DNA of 64,000 nt from assembly GCF_024599795.1 (NCBI RefSeq), contig NZ_CP102246.1, forward strand, positions 1,984,001-2,048,000, read 5' to 3'. Both the position numbers and the translations under genes were made by a program. Under the pieces are notes generated by a model. The model was not told the DNA's origin. It worked only from the letters and a program-made list of their open reading frames with translations, and searched no databases. Positions 36,302 to 45,785 of the stretch are shown piece after piece (the stretch's first letter is position 1; each line of letters starts with the position of its first letter). Source of the DNA: Enterobacter cloacae complex sp. R_G8. GTDB lineage: Bacteria > Pseudomonadota > Gammaproteobacteria > Enterobacterales > Enterobacteriaceae.

Positions 36302-37914
36302 GCGATATTCCTCTCGCTATCCCAGGGGATGTGAACAAAAAATTGGGTAAATACGCCAGGTTCAGATTCGACGGTGATGTCACCGCCCAGGTTCTGAATT
36401 TGCTGGCGGGCAAGGAACAGCCCAACGCCCCGGTTTTCACCTTTTGTTGAGAAGCCTTTAGTAAAAATAGTCTCCAGCTGCGCGGGATCAATTCCCGGGC
36501 CGTCATCGCTGACTTCACAGCTGAGCCAGCCATTCTGATAGTGCAGCAGCAGGCTGATTTCGCCTTCCGGCTGGCCTTCCATCGCGTCCAGTGCGTTTTC
36601 AATTAAGTTACCGAGTACGGTGACCAGCACCGCGACCTGCTCTTCGTTGGCGGTATCCGGTATCTGGCACTCATCCGCCAGGGTGAGGGTGATCCCCGCT
36701 TCTTTCGCCCGGTTGATTTTACCCAGCAGGAACCCGGCAATCACCGGGGATTTCACCTTACTCTGGATAGCGCCGATGTCCGTCTGATAATTATGTGCCG
36801 TCTGCAGAATGTACTCTTCCAGCTTGTCGTAGCGCTTGATATGCAGCAGGCCCAGGATCACGTGCAGTTTGTTCATAAACTCGTGCGTGTGGGCGCGCAG
36901 GGCGTCGACGTAATTCACCATGCCGTCGATACGCTGCATCAGCTGGCTGATTTCGGTTTTGTCGCGGAAGGTGGTGATAGCCCCGATCACCCGCTCCTGG
37001 CTTTTCACCGGCACCATGTTACACAGCAGCAGCCGCCCGTTGCAGCTGATCTCCTGATCCTGGCGTGCGATGCCCGTCTTCGACACCTCGCGCAGGCTGG
37101 CCAGCAGGGGCGCACTGGCGTTTTCGGTCTGCTTGCCGGAGGGCAGGAGCAGTATCTCTCTGGCGGTGTGGTTAATCATCGTCACGCGGCCATGAATATC
37201 GACCGCTAACACCCCTTCACGCAGCGACTGCAGCATCGCCTGACGCTGTTCGAACAGGGCGGAGATTTCGTACGGCTCCAGCCCGAACAGGATGCGTTTC
37301 AGAACGCGAACCAGCCCCCAGATCGCCATAGAGCTCATAAAGATACTGAACAAAATGGTCCAGACGGCGTTCAGTCGCCCGCGGGCGATCTGGTCTTCCA
37401 CTTTTTTAAGCGAAATGCCGACCACCACCACGCCGATCTGCTCGTGCTGGCTGTCATACACGGGCGTAAATACGCGAAGGGCTTCCGCGAGCGCGCCCCG
37501 GTTAACGGAGACGTTCTCCTTACCTTCCAGCGCCGGGTTCAGATCGTCGCCGATAAAATGCAGCCCCAGCAGCGCCTCGTTCGGGTGAGAATAGCGGATC
37601 CCGCGCATATCGGTCACCACGGTGAACAGCAGATCGTTTCGTTTCGTCACCGCCTGGGCGATAGGCTGAATAATATTTTCCTGCGGTGCCTGCATCAGGC
37701 CGCGCTGTATCTCGGGGCTATCGGCGAGGGTGCGGGCAATGCCGAGTGCGGTGTCTTTGACATCATCGCGGGTTGCCCGGGTGATCTGCACCGAATAGAG
37801 CGCAAAGACCACCAGTAGCACTGAACCGATGATCGCGCACACCATCAACGTGACCAGCGTGTTCAGTTTCATGGGGCGCTTGCGCGTCTGGGGGAAAGGC
37901 TGCAAATCGCTCAT
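36298..37914 (-). CDS. dcuS: DcuS-like C4-dicarboxylate sensor histidine kinase
   Basis: A membrane sensor of 538 residues (E. coli DcuS 543). TM1 about 20-40; periplasmic PAS domain (45-180) retaining the ligand residues seen in DcuS (IRYSHP; ALRVFTP); TM2 about 185-205; cytoplasmic PAS (about 210-320); kinase core with phospho-His in HTHEFMNKLHVI and ATP-binding motifs NLIENALDAM, DDGPGID and GVGLFLARQ. ATG 37914 follows GGAG. Retention of the binding residues predicts fumarate, malate or succinate as signal. Confidence 0.88.
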   Translation of the reverse strand: MSDLQPFPQTRKRPMKLNTLVTLMVCAIIGSVLLVVFALYSVQITRATRDDVKDTALGIARTLADSPEIQRGLMQAPQENIIQPIAQAVTKRNDLLFTVVTDMRGIRYSHPNEALLGLHFIGDDLNPALEGKENVSVNRGALAEALRVFTPVYDSQHEQIGVVVVGISLKKVEDQIARGRLNAVWTILFSIFMSSMAIWGLVRVLKRILFGLEPYEISALFEQRQAMLQSLREGVLAVDIHGRVTMINHTAREILLLPSGKQTENASAPLLASLREVSKTGIARQDQEISCNGRLLLCNMVPVKSQERVIGAITTFRDKTEISQLMQRIDGMVNYVDALRAHTHEFMNKLHVILGLLHIKRYDKLEEYILQTAHNYQTDIGAIQSKVKSPVIAGFLLGKINRAKEAGITLTLADECQIPDTANEEQVAVLVTVLGNLIENALDAMEGQPEGEISLLLHYQNGWLSCEVSDDGPGIDPAQLETIFTKGFSTKGENRGVGLFLARQQIQNLGGDITVESEPGVFTQFFVHIPWDSERNIA

Positions 37915-38077
37915 CAACACTCCGCGATGAAGAAGAAAGGGTAATTATCGCCGATGACGCGCTTTTCTTAAAGCTATGTAAAAGCATGCATTTGGTCCGC
38001 TTTTCGTGACCCTCCTCGCATGTCATCCATATAAAACACTTTATAGTGTGTGGGTACTCATAATAAGGAGGCTGTTT

Positions 38078-38941
38078 ATGAGCATTATGCTTACCGGTTC
38101 GGTCAAGGAAAGACGGCACGCCAGCACGATGAATATCGATAGATTGTCCACGCTGGACATGCTGAAAGTCATTCACCAGGATGATGCACTTATCTCCGCT
38201 GCAATCACCCCTTTTTTACCCATTATTGCCCGTGTGGTGGATAACGCCGCCGCGACCCTGAGCCACGGGGGGCGTCTGGTTATGGTTGGCGCGGGGCCGT
38301 CCGGCTGTGTGGCAAAACAGGCGGCGGATGAGTATGCCCCGGGTAAAACCCCGGTGATTGCCATCACGGCGGGCGACGAGGCGACAAGCTACGAGCGCGG
38401 CGTTGCCGACCTGCAGGCGATTAACTTTGGCGAGCACGATATGATGCTGGCGGTCACCGTAAGCGGAAAAACGCCGTGGGTCTGGGGCGCCATGCGGCAT
38501 GCGTGGTCGCTCGGTTCACCGGTGGCGGTGATTACCGATAATGCGCAAAGCGAAGCGGCGCAGCTGGCGAGTATGGTAATTGCGCCAGAGCTGGGACCGG
38601 ATGTGGTGGCCGGCTATCTGAATACCAAAGCGGCAATCGCGCAAAAGATGATCCTCTCTATGGTCACCACCGGGCTGGCCGTCCGCACCGGGCGGGTTTA
38701 CAGCAATCTGCGCGTGGATCTGGAGGCGAGCAGCACCCAGTGGGCCGAACGGCAAATCGCGATTGTGATGGAAGCGGGGGGATGCACCCGCGCGGTAGCA
38801 AAAGCCGCGCTGGAGAGCTGTAACCATAACTGTAAAACGGCGGTGCTGATGGTGCTGACCGGGCTGGATGCCTGGAAAGCGCATGAATTGCTTGCGCAGA
38901 ATAACGGGTTTATTCGGGTGGCGTTGCAGGAAGCGCCGTAA
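38078..38941 (+). CDS. MurQ-family SIS-domain protein with altered active site
   Basis: MurQ cleaves the lactyl ether of N-acetylmuramate 6-phosphate. This 287-residue protein aligns with MurQ (298) from the ST-x-IDRLSTLDML region through the NCKTAVLMVL and NNGFIRVAL tail. The SIS phosphate loop (GAGPSG) and first catalytic glutamate (AADE, like E83) are kept. About ten residues corresponding to the E. coli AVEGAED segment with E114 are missing (AGDEATSY is followed directly by ERGVADLQ). It may act on another sugar phosphate or have lost etherase activity. ATG 38078 is chosen from family alignment and ribosome binding site. Confidence 0.82.
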   Translation: MSIMLTGSVKERRHASTMNIDRLSTLDMLKVIHQDDALISAAITPFLPIIARVVDNAAATLSHGGRLVMVGAGPSGCVAKQAADEYAPGKTPVIAITAGDEATSYERGVADLQAINFGEHDMMLAVTVSGKTPWVWGAMRHAWSLGSPVAVITDNAQSEAAQLASMVIAPELGPDVVAGYLNTKAAIAQKMILSMVTTGLAVRTGRVYSNLRVDLEASSTQWAERQIAIVMEAGGCTRAVAKAALESCNHNCKTAVLMVLTGLDAWKAHELLAQNNGFIRVALQEAP

Positions 38942-38957
38942 TAGAGAGCGCAGGAAT

Positions 38958-38985
38958 AAAAAAAGGCCGCGATAGCGGCCTTTGG
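38958..38985. terminator. Bidirectional terminator between MurQ-like and porin genes
   Basis: AAAGGCCGC/GCGGCCTTT with a GATA loop. On the minus strand the stem is followed by seven T, making a strong porin terminator; on the plus strand the tail is weaker. Confidence 0.8.
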
Positions 38986-38997
38986 TGTTTTGAGGGA

Positions 38998-40071
38998 TTA
39001 GAACTGGTAAACAATACCCATCGCGAACTGATCGTCAGTTGCGTTGCCAGTGATGGCACCGTCTTCTTCGTCCAGCAGGTTAAATTTATAGGCAGTATAA
39101 ACGTTCATGTTTTTATTGAAGTAGTACCAGGTACCCACTTCAATATAATTTACGCGGTCAGCGTCAACGCCTTTATAGCCATTACGGGCATACAGATCTT
39201 TACCCTGTGAATATACGTAGCCCAGGGATGGACGCAGACCAAAGTCGAATTGATACTGAACAACGGCTTCAACGTTTTGGGTCTTATTGGCGAAGGCGTT
39301 ATATCCAACTTTAGTCATATTACGGGTTTCACCGTACATCACCGCAGCATAAACGCTATTTGCATCATATTTTGCAGACAGTGCCCATACTTCAGCATTG
39401 TCGCCATAATGATCAGCTGTTTGTTCATCGGTACGATCGGATTTACCGTAGACACCCACGAAACCAAAGCCATCAAGGTTATAATTTACAGACATGCTGT
39501 AACCATCGCCGTTTGCTTTGAAAAGATCACGGTCGTCATTTTTACCCTGATACTGAACAGCAAAGTTAAGACCTTCAACCATACCGAAGAAATCGGTGTT
39601 ACGGTAGGTCGCAACGCCATTGGTACGCTGAGTCATAAAGTTGTCCGTGGCAGCCCAGGAATCACCACCCCATTCAACCAGCATATCGGTGTACGCCGCG
39701 CCGTCATAAGCTACGCCATAGTTTCGGCCATAATCGAATGAACCGTAATCCGCATATTTCAGACCAGAGAAAGCCAGACGCGTGCTCTCATCCTGTTTAC
39801 CTTCGGGCTGGCTTGCATCAATATTGTATTCAAACTGGCCATAACCGGTCAGTTGGCTATTAATTTGCGTTTCGCCTTTTACGCCAAAACGGGCATATGA
39901 CGTATCTTCATTTTCACTGTTGCTTTCATCAGTGTTGGACCAGATGCGTTCGCCAACCATCTTTCCGTAGAAATCGACTTTATTACCGCCTTTATTGTAA
40001 ATCTCAGCGGCATTTGCTACGCCAGCCATTAATAACGCGGGTACAAGAATAGCCAATGCTTTTCTTTTCAT
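38998..40071 (-). CDS. OmpC/OmpF-family general porin at the yedS position
   Basis: An outer-membrane trimeric porin of 357 residues: signal peptide (LAILVPALLMAGVANA), mature start AEIYNKGGNKVDFYG, 16 beta strands, constriction-loop motif (usually PEFGGD) present as VEWGGD, and C-terminal aromatic (IVYQF) for BAM recognition. It sits beside drpB and yedJ, where E. coli K-12 has the broken yedS porin gene; here the frame is intact. The long AT-rich leader (40072-40503) suggests complex control. Confidence 0.92.
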   Translation of the reverse strand: MKRKALAILVPALLMAGVANAAEIYNKGGNKVDFYGKMVGERIWSNTDESNSENEDTSYARFGVKGETQINSQLTGYGQFEYNIDASQPEGKQDESTRLAFSGLKYADYGSFDYGRNYGVAYDGAAYTDMLVEWGGDSWAATDNFMTQRTNGVATYRNTDFFGMVEGLNFAVQYQGKNDDRDLFKANGDGYSMSVNYNLDGFGFVGVYGKSDRTDEQTADHYGDNAEVWALSAKYDANSVYAAVMYGETRNMTKVGYNAFANKTQNVEAVVQYQFDFGLRPSLGYVYSQGKDLYARNGYKGVDADRVNYIEVGTWYYFNKNMNVYTAYKFNLLDEEDGAITGNATDDQFAMGIVYQF

Positions 40072-40503
40072 TATATATTCCCTTTAGAGATAATTTATAT
40101 GAATATATGTAATCACGCTCCGTAACTACAGCGTCGATACTATTCCAGGAGAGGGGGTTTAAGTTCAATAATAAATGTAATTAAATAGGTAAAAATATTA
40201 CCAAATATTTCTAAGTGTCGCTTTATTTTTCTCGTGAATTATAATTTGAAATATATTTTGGTTAATTATTGTTAAGTATTTTTCGTGGTTATTTTATAAA
40301 TTCTATTATTAACCTTAATTATATTTCTGCGTACTAAACACTCGCCAGGTATCCTCTTCTGCAAACTTGCACAAGATCAACTTAACGCAAACTGCGTGTC
40401 AGAAACCTTCACACAGCACAGGGTTTAATGCCAAAATGTGACAATTATCACAAAATCAATGTAAGCATGTGCAAACGGTACTGCGGTGACCGTGGAGTCA
40501 AAG
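40072..40503. other. AT-rich divergent region between porin and drpB
   Basis: 432 bp without a credible gene. The 250 bp next to the porin is very AT-rich, as in OmpR-controlled porin promoters, but I could not fix individual OmpR boxes and saw no micF-like RNA. A strong CRP-type site lies at 40437-40452. Confidence 0.55.
40437..40452. promoter_or_regulatory. CRP-type binding site upstream of drpB
   Basis: TGTGA-CAATTA-TCACA, exact core consensus, flanked by AAAA on the left and AAAT on the right. Its centre is about 60 bp upstream of the drpB ATG and 370 bp from the porin start. Confidence 0.65.
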
Positions 40504-40773
40504 ATGGAACGAAAAATCGAACGCAGCCTGGGAGGCAAACTGGCCCTGTGGGTGTTCTACGCTTTTTGCGGTTACTTTGTCTGGGCGATGGCGCGGTACG
40601 TTTGGGTTATCAGTAAGATACCGTCGCTGCCGAATACGGCAGTGGAAGGGGATTTGGGGTCAACCAGCGGCAAATGGCTTGGGGCATTGCTGGGGTTTCT
40701 GGTGCTGGGCACGGTCGGCCTGATCCTGGGCGCGATTGCGTGGTACACCCGTCCCCGTCAGGACAACCCGTGA
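40504..40773 (+). CDS. drpB: Cell division protein DrpB (YedR-like)
   Basis: A small inner-membrane protein of 89 residues with two hydrophobic segments (LALWVFYAFCGYFVWAMARY about 13-32; ALLGFLVLGTVGLILGAIAW about 60-79). Position next to yedJ and general character match E. coli DrpB/YedR, a division-associated protein. ATG 40504 is preferred over upstream GTG/ATG codons because it gives MERKIERS after GGAG. Identification is mainly by synteny. Confidence 0.72.
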   Translation: MERKIERSLGGKLALWVFYAFCGYFVWAMARYVWVISKIPSLPNTAVEGDLGSTSGKWLGALLGFLVLGTVGLILGAIAWYTRPRQDNP

Positions 40774-40824
40774 TAGCGGCGGGGAAAGTTGCTATCGTAG
40801 CCATTTTGACGACAGGATGTGATG

Positions 40825-41526
40825 ATGGAACTTACGCAGTGGCAGCATCGATTTGAGCGCTGGCTCGGGGAAAACCACACAACCGACGACACCGCGCATG
40901 ATATTTCGCACTTTCGTCGTGTCTGGATGACGGCACAAAAAATCATGGCCAACCAGGCGGTGGAGCCACTGGTGATCCTGGCCGCATGCTATTTCCACGA
41001 TATTGTCAGCCTGCCGAAAAACCATCCTGAGCGCAGCCAGTCATCGCAGCTGGCGGCGCGTAAAACGCGTGACATTTTGCACCGCGATTTCCCGGACTTC
41101 CCCGCAGCGCATTATGCCGCCGTGGCGCATGCCATTGAGGCGCACAGCTTCAGCGCCAGTATTGCGCCGCAGAGTCTGGAAGCCAAAATTGTGCAGGATG
41201 CTGACCGGCTGGAAGCGTTAGGGGCGATTGGCCTGGCGCGGGTGTTTGCCGTTTCGGGGGCGCTGGGCGTGCCGCTTTTTGACGCAGTTGATCCCTTTGC
41301 CGACGCGCGAACCCTTGATGACCGGGCGTTTGCCCTCGACCATTTTCAGACCAAGCTGCTGCGCTTGCCTGATACAATGCAAACAGAAATGGGGCGCGAG
41401 CTGGCACGCCACAACGCCGATTTTCTCATCCAGTTTATGGCAAAACTGAGTGCCGAACTACAGGGTGACTGCCTGGGGCTGGATAGCCAGGTACTGAGCC
41501 GCTTCCGTCGCAGTTTGCACGAATGA
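40825..41526 (+). CDS. yedJ: HD-domain phosphohydrolase YedJ
   Basis: A cytoplasmic metal-dependent phosphohydrolase family member of 233 residues. HD-motif residues are present: H in [11 protein letters not shown] in [12 protein letters not shown], and a distal D in [16 protein letters not shown]. Close along its length to E. coli YedJ (231). Of three tandem start codons (GTG ATG ATG) the last gives the best spacing from ACAGGA. Physiological substrate is not established. It precedes dcm. Confidence 0.88.
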   Translation: MELTQWQHRFERWLGENHTTDDTAHDISHFRRVWMTAQKIMANQAVEPLVILAACYFHDIVSLPKNHPERSQSSQLAARKTRDILHRDFPDFPAAHYAAVAHAIEAHSFSASIAPQSLEAKIVQDADRLEALGAIGLARVFAVSGALGVPLFDAVDPFADARTLDDRAFALDHFQTKLLRLPDTMQTEMGRELARHNADFLIQFMAKLSAELQGDCLGLDSQVLSRFRRSLHE

Positions 41527-41569
41527 ACTGTGGTAATCTGTTTTCAGTCTTTATTGTCCGGTTAAAAGA

Positions 41570-43003
41570 ATGCAGGAAAATCGATCTGTGAGTGAACCCG
41601 CGCCAGAGCAGGCTGTGAAATCAACGGCTTCGGTGCAGGCGCTGCTGCGCCAGTTGCTGGATATCTACGATGCTAAAACCCTGGCAAACCAGCTGGTGGC
41701 ACACGGTGAGGGCCACTGGAGTCCGGCAATCATTAAGAGACTTATCACCAGCGAGCGGGCAGGACATCGCCTGAGCGACGGCGAGTTTCGTTATCTGCAA
41801 ACGTTGCTTCCGCGTCCTTCCGCCGCGCATCCCCATTATGCCTTCCGCTTTATCGATCTGTTTGCCGGTATCGGAGGGATTCGACACGGGTTTGAAGCCA
41901 TCGGCGGTCAGTGCGTGTTTACCAGCGAGTGGAACAAACATGCGGTCCGCACCTATAAAGCCAACTGGTATTGTGACCCCGATGCGCATCGGTTCAACGC
42001 CGATATCCGCGATGTTACGCTGAGCCACAAAAGCGGCGTGAGCGATGAAGAGGCCGCAGAACATATTCGCCAGAACATCCCGGCACATGACGTGCTGCTG
42101 GCGGGCTTTCCGTGCCAGCCATTTTCCCTCGCTGGCGTATCGAAGAAAAATGCCCTCGGACGCGCGCACGGTTTTGCCTGCGATACCCAGGGAACGCTGT
42201 TTTTTGATGTGGTCCGCATTATCGATGCCCGCCGTCCGGCCATTTTTGTGCTGGAAAACGTCAAGAATTTAAAGAGCCATGACGGCGGCAAAACCTTCCG
42301 CATTATCATGCAGACGCTGGATGAGCTGGGCTACGACGTGGCGGATTCAGAGGACACGGGCGCCGATGATCCGAAAATCATTGATGGTAAACACTTCCTG
42401 CCCCAGCACCGGGAACGTATTGTGCTGGTCGGGTTCCGCCGCGATCTCAATCTGAAAGGCGATTTTACCCTGCGCGATATTCCGTCGTTGTATCCGGCGC
42501 GCCGTCCGTCCGTGGCCGATCTTCTTGAGCCCGCGGTGGACGCGAAATTTATCCTGACGCCAGTGCTCTGGAAGTACCTCTATCGCTATGCCAAAAAACA
42601 TCAGGCAAAAGGCAACGGTTTTGGTTTTGGCATGGTCAACCCGAACGATCCGCACTGTGTGACCCGCACCCTGTCCGCGCGCTATTACAAAGACGGTGCA
42701 GAGATCCTGATCGACCGGGGCTGGGATAAGGCGTTAGGTGAGAAAGATTTCGACAACCCTGAAAACCAGCGCCATCGTCCACGTCGCTTAACCCCACGCG
42801 AATGCGCGCGGTTAATGGGGTTTGAGACGCCGCAGGGTTACAGCTTCCGCATTCCGGTCTCAGATACCCAGGCGTACCGACAGTTTGGCAACTCCGTGGT
42901 GGTTCCCGCCTTTGCGGCAGTGGCAAAACTGTTGGCTTCACGCATTCAACAGGCGGTTGCCCTGCGCCAGAGTGAGGCCGTCAATGACGGATGTGCACAA
43001 TAA
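41570..43003 (+). CDS. dcm: DNA-cytosine methyltransferase Dcm
   Basis: Makes 5-methylcytosine at the second C of CCWGG. The 477 residues (E. coli 472) contain motif I ([15 protein letters not shown]), motif IV with catalytic Cys in [11 protein letters not shown] (about residue 181), ENV motif ([15 protein letters not shown]), and C-terminal motifs IX-X ([16 protein letters not shown]). It overlaps vsr by 20 nt, the usual repair coupling. No restriction enzyme is present, so it is the resident orphan methylase. Confidence 0.96.
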   Translation: MQENRSVSEPAPEQAVKSTASVQALLRQLLDIYDAKTLANQLVAHGEGHWSPAIIKRLITSERAGHRLSDGEFRYLQTLLPRPSAAHPHYAFRFIDLFAGIGGIRHGFEAIGGQCVFTSEWNKHAVRTYKANWYCDPDAHRFNADIRDVTLSHKSGVSDEEAAEHIRQNIPAHDVLLAGFPCQPFSLAGVSKKNALGRAHGFACDTQGTLFFDVVRIIDARRPAIFVLENVKNLKSHDGGKTFRIIMQTLDELGYDVADSEDTGADDPKIIDGKHFLPQHRERIVLVGFRRDLNLKGDFTLRDIPSLYPARRPSVADLLEPAVDAKFILTPVLWKYLYRYAKKHQAKGNGFGFGMVNPNDPHCVTRTLSARYYKDGAEILIDRGWDKALGEKDFDNPENQRHRPRRLTPRECARLMGFETPQGYSFRIPVSDTQAYRQFGNSVVVPAFAAVAKLLASRIQQAVALRQSEAVNDGCAQ

Positions 43004-43487
43004 GGCGACGCGCAGTAAAAACATGCGTGCCATTGGCACGCGTGATACGGCGATTGAGAAACGCCTGGCCGCGTTACTGACCGAAGCGGGTTTTGACTTT
43101 CGGGTGCAGGATGCCTCACTTGCCGGGCGTCCTGATTTCGTTATCGACGCCTATGGGTGCATTATCTTTACCCACGGCTGCTTCTGGCACCGGCACAATT
43201 GTTACCTGTTCAAAGTCCCGGCCACGCGCACCGATTTCTGGCTGGAGAAGATTGGCAAGAACGTCCTGCGTGACCAGCGCGATATCACCACGCTGGTCGA
43301 ACAGGGATGGCGGGTGTTGGTGGTGTGGGAATGTGCGCTACGCGGCAGACTGAAACTGAACGATCGGGATCTGAGCGACCGGCTGGAAGAGTGGATCTGC
43401 GGCGGCGGTCAGACCGCGCAGATCGACACTCAGGGCATTCATCCGTTTACGGTTTCTCCACCTGACACGGCACCCCCTCAGGCTTAG
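42984..43487 (+). CDS. vsr: Very short patch repair endonuclease Vsr
   Basis: Nicks 5' of T in T:G mismatches made by deamination at Dcm sites. The 167 residues include [19 protein letters not shown], the catalytic Asp in GRPDFVID, and zinc and active-site residues in [12 protein letters not shown]. It starts inside dcm (ATG 42984), as in E. coli. The C-terminal tail (about 11 residues longer than E. coli) overlaps the convergent yedA 3' end by 41 nt. Confidence 0.95.
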   Translation: MTDVHNKATRSKNMRAIGTRDTAIEKRLAALLTEAGFDFRVQDASLAGRPDFVIDAYGCIIFTHGCFWHRHNCYLFKVPATRTDFWLEKIGKNVLRDQRDITTLVEQGWRVLVVWECALRGRLKLNDRDLSDRLEEWICGGGQTAQIDTQGIHPFTVSPPDTAPPQA

Positions 43488-44361
43488 CGGGCAGCAGGTA
43501 TTTCCCCAGCGTTACCAGCACCACGGCAAACACAATCACGCCCAACGCCAGCCATTCAACCGGCGAAAGCACTTCACCGCCCAGACCCGTGCCAAGCAGT
43601 ACCGCCACGACCGGGTTAACGTAGGCATAGCTGGTGGCGACCGCCGGAGAGACGTTGCGGATCAGGAACATGTACGCATTAATCGCGATGATGGAGCCAA
43701 ACAGCGCCAGGTAACCCACGGCCAGGAAGCCGGACAGATCCGGCATGGCCGTCAGTGTTTCCCCCGTCAGCGTGGAGGCAATCAGCAGCACAATGCCTGC
43801 GGCAAGCATCTCAATGGCGCCCGCCATCATGCCGGACGGCAGCTCAATACGTGACCCGTACACCGAGCCAAACGCCCAACTGATGGAGCCGATGAGAATA
43901 ATCACGGCGCCCCACGGGTTACCGCTCAGGTTGCCGCCGCTGTTGAGCAGAATGATGCCGGCAAGTCCAATCCCAATCCCCAGCCATTCCAGCTTGCGGG
44001 TGCGGATGCCAAAAAGTCGACTAAAGCAGAGCGTAAACAGTGGGACGGTGGCAACCACCACTGCGGCGATCCCGGAGGGCACGTTCTGGTGCTCTGCGAC
44101 GGTGACAAAGCCGTTGCCGACGGCCAGCAGCAGCAGGCCAATCAGGGCGGCATTAAGCAGCGGGCGCAGCGGAGGGAGCTTATGCCCGCGTAACAGCAGG
44201 AAGGCCATCAGCAGGATGCCTGCCGAGAGAAAACGAACCCCCGCCATCATCAGCGGGGGCCAGCTTTCCACCCCGATGCGAATGACGAAGTAAGTTGATC
44301 CCCAGATGATATACAGCGAAAAGAGCGCTCCGATGAGCGGTAGTAGTTGCCGAAAACGCAT
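43447..44361 (-). CDS. yedA: EamA/DMT-family transporter YedA
   Basis: An inner-membrane drug/metabolite transporter of 304 residues with ten predicted helices in two EamA repeats (IIWGSTYFVIRIGVESWPP in the first; GSIIAINAYMFLIRNVSP in the second). Near-identical layout to E. coli YedA (306). Natural substrate unknown. The 3' end overlaps vsr. Confidence 0.92.
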   Translation of the reverse strand: MRFRQLLPLIGALFSLYIIWGSTYFVIRIGVESWPPLMMAGVRFLSAGILLMAFLLLRGHKLPPLRPLLNAALIGLLLLAVGNGFVTVAEHQNVPSGIAAVVVATVPLFTLCFSRLFGIRTRKLEWLGIGIGLAGIILLNSGGNLSGNPWGAVIILIGSISWAFGSVYGSRIELPSGMMAGAIEMLAAGIVLLIASTLTGETLTAMPDLSGFLAVGYLALFGSIIAINAYMFLIRNVSPAVATSYAYVNPVVAVLLGTGLGGEVLSPVEWLALGVIVFAVVLVTLGKYLLPAKPEGVPCQVEKP

Positions 44362-44539
44362 AGTCCCTCACGACGAAATAAAAAGTTCGCTCATAGTAAA
44401 CGCCAAAACTACCAGGCTGGCGAGCCCTTTAATTGTGTAGTTGCTGTGAAATTTTTGTTGACGTGATGTACCTGTTTCCGGGTGTTCGGTTTTGTTCCAT
44501 ACTATTCACTTAATTAGCAAAAAAAGAAGGATAGTGATT

Positions 44540-45451
44540 TTGGCGGGAAGTAGCTTATTAACATTGCTGGATGATATTGCCACGTTGCTGGACGACATTT
44601 CCGTAATGGGAAAACTGGCGGCGAAGAAAACTGCAGGGGTTCTGGGGGATGATTTATCGCTGAATGCCCAGCAGGTGAGTGGCGTACGGGCTAACCGCGA
44701 GTTACCGGTGGTATGGGGCGTGGCGAAAGGCTCATTCCTCAACAAGGTGATTCTGGTACCGCTGGCGCTGTTGATCAGCGCCTTTATTCCCTGGGCGATT
44801 ACGCCGTTGCTGATGATTGGTGGCGCATTTTTATGCTTCGAAGGGGTAGAGAAAGTGCTGCACTCCTTCGCGGCGAGTAAGAAGAATGACACGCCAGAAG
44901 TGCGTCAGCAGCGTCTGGAAGCGCTGGCTGCACAGGATCCAAAAACCTTCGAACGCGATAAAATCAAGGGCGCCATTCGTACCGACTTTATTCTGTCGGC
45001 GGAGATCGTGGCCATTACCCTGGGGATCGTGTCTGACTCGCCGCTGCTGAATCAGGTGCTGATCCTCTCCGGGATCGCCATTCTGGTGACGGTAGGGGTT
45101 TACGGTCTGGTAGGGCTTATCGTCAAACTGGATGATATCGGCTTCTGGCTGGAGGCGAAATCGAGCGCGATAGCTAAAGGTATCGGCAAAAGCCTGCTGG
45201 TGCTTGCGCCATGGTTGATGAAGAGTCTGTCTGTCGTGGGGACGCTGGCGATGTTCCTTGTCGGCGGTGGGATTGTGGTACACGGTATTGCGCCGCTGCA
45301 CCATGCGATAGAACATTTTGCGGCAGAGCAGGGTGCCGTGGTGGCGGCCATTCTGCCCACGCTGCTTAATCTGGTGCTGGGCTTTATTGTGGGGGCTATT
45401 GTGGTAGCTGCCGTGAAGCTGGTTGAAAAAATGCGCGGAACGGCGCACTAA
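44540..45451 (+). CDS. yedI: DUF808-family inner membrane protein YedI
   Basis: A multi-spanning membrane protein of 303 residues nearly identical in pattern to E. coli YedI (305): [20 protein letters not shown] at the N-terminus and [20 protein letters not shown] near the end. It starts at TTG 44540, which aligns with the E. coli start and follows AAGGA. Function unknown. Confidence 0.9.
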   Translation: MAGSSLLTLLDDIATLLDDISVMGKLAAKKTAGVLGDDLSLNAQQVSGVRANRELPVVWGVAKGSFLNKVILVPLALLISAFIPWAITPLLMIGGAFLCFEGVEKVLHSFAASKKNDTPEVRQQRLEALAAQDPKTFERDKIKGAIRTDFILSAEIVAITLGIVSDSPLLNQVLILSGIAILVTVGVYGLVGLIVKLDDIGFWLEAKSSAIAKGIGKSLLVLAPWLMKSLSVVGTLAMFLVGGGIVVHGIAPLHHAIEHFAAEQGAVVAAILPTLLNLVLGFIVGAIVVAAVKLVEKMRGTAH

Positions 45452-45529
45452 TTGTTACCTGCGCCAGGATGCAAAAAGGTCATTCCTCGTCTAAATTGAA
45501 ACAGTTTCACCCTGATACAGGAGGCAGGT

Positions 45530-45712
45530 ATGGTCTTTTTGGTCAGTGATGAAGTTAAGCCTAAGAAGGGCGGCCCACGTATGATTGTCACCGGGTATTC
45601 CAGCGGAATGGTGGAATGTCGGTGGCATGACGGTTACAGCATCAAGCGGGAAGCGTTTCGTGAAGATGAGCTTCAGCCAGGTGACGGGCGGCAACAGCGT
45701 GATAAGGCTTAA
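45530..45712 (+). CDS. yodC: YodC family small protein (DUF2158)
   Basis: 60 residues, FLVSDEVKPKKGGPRMIVTG at the N-terminus, matching E. coli YodC over its first two thirds; the C-terminus is longer and polar. Preceded by CAGGAGG. Cytoplasmic, function unknown. Followed by an intrinsic terminator. Confidence 0.85.
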   Translation: MVFLVSDEVKPKKGGPRMIVTGYSSGMVECRWHDGYSIKREAFREDELQPGDGRQQRDKA

Positions 45713-45720
45713 TCACTTAA

Positions 45721-45745
45721 CGCCCGGCCTTGCCGGGCGTTTTTA
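45721..45745 (+). terminator. Intrinsic terminator of yodC
   Basis: CGCCCGGC/GCCGGGCG stem with a CTT loop, then five T. Confidence 0.9.
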
Positions 45746-45785
45746 TATCAAGTATCAGGTGTAAGGAAGCGATCAGGGAGTATGT

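Noticed and set aside
40072..40436. A micF-like antisense RNA upstream of the porin
   Set aside because: No micF 5' pairing region or terminator could be recognised in the AT-rich leader.
43380..43420. Hairpin GATCTGCG/CGCAGATC in the vsr 3' end as a yedA terminator
   Set aside because: No T-run on either strand, unlike the two clear embedded terminators in this window.
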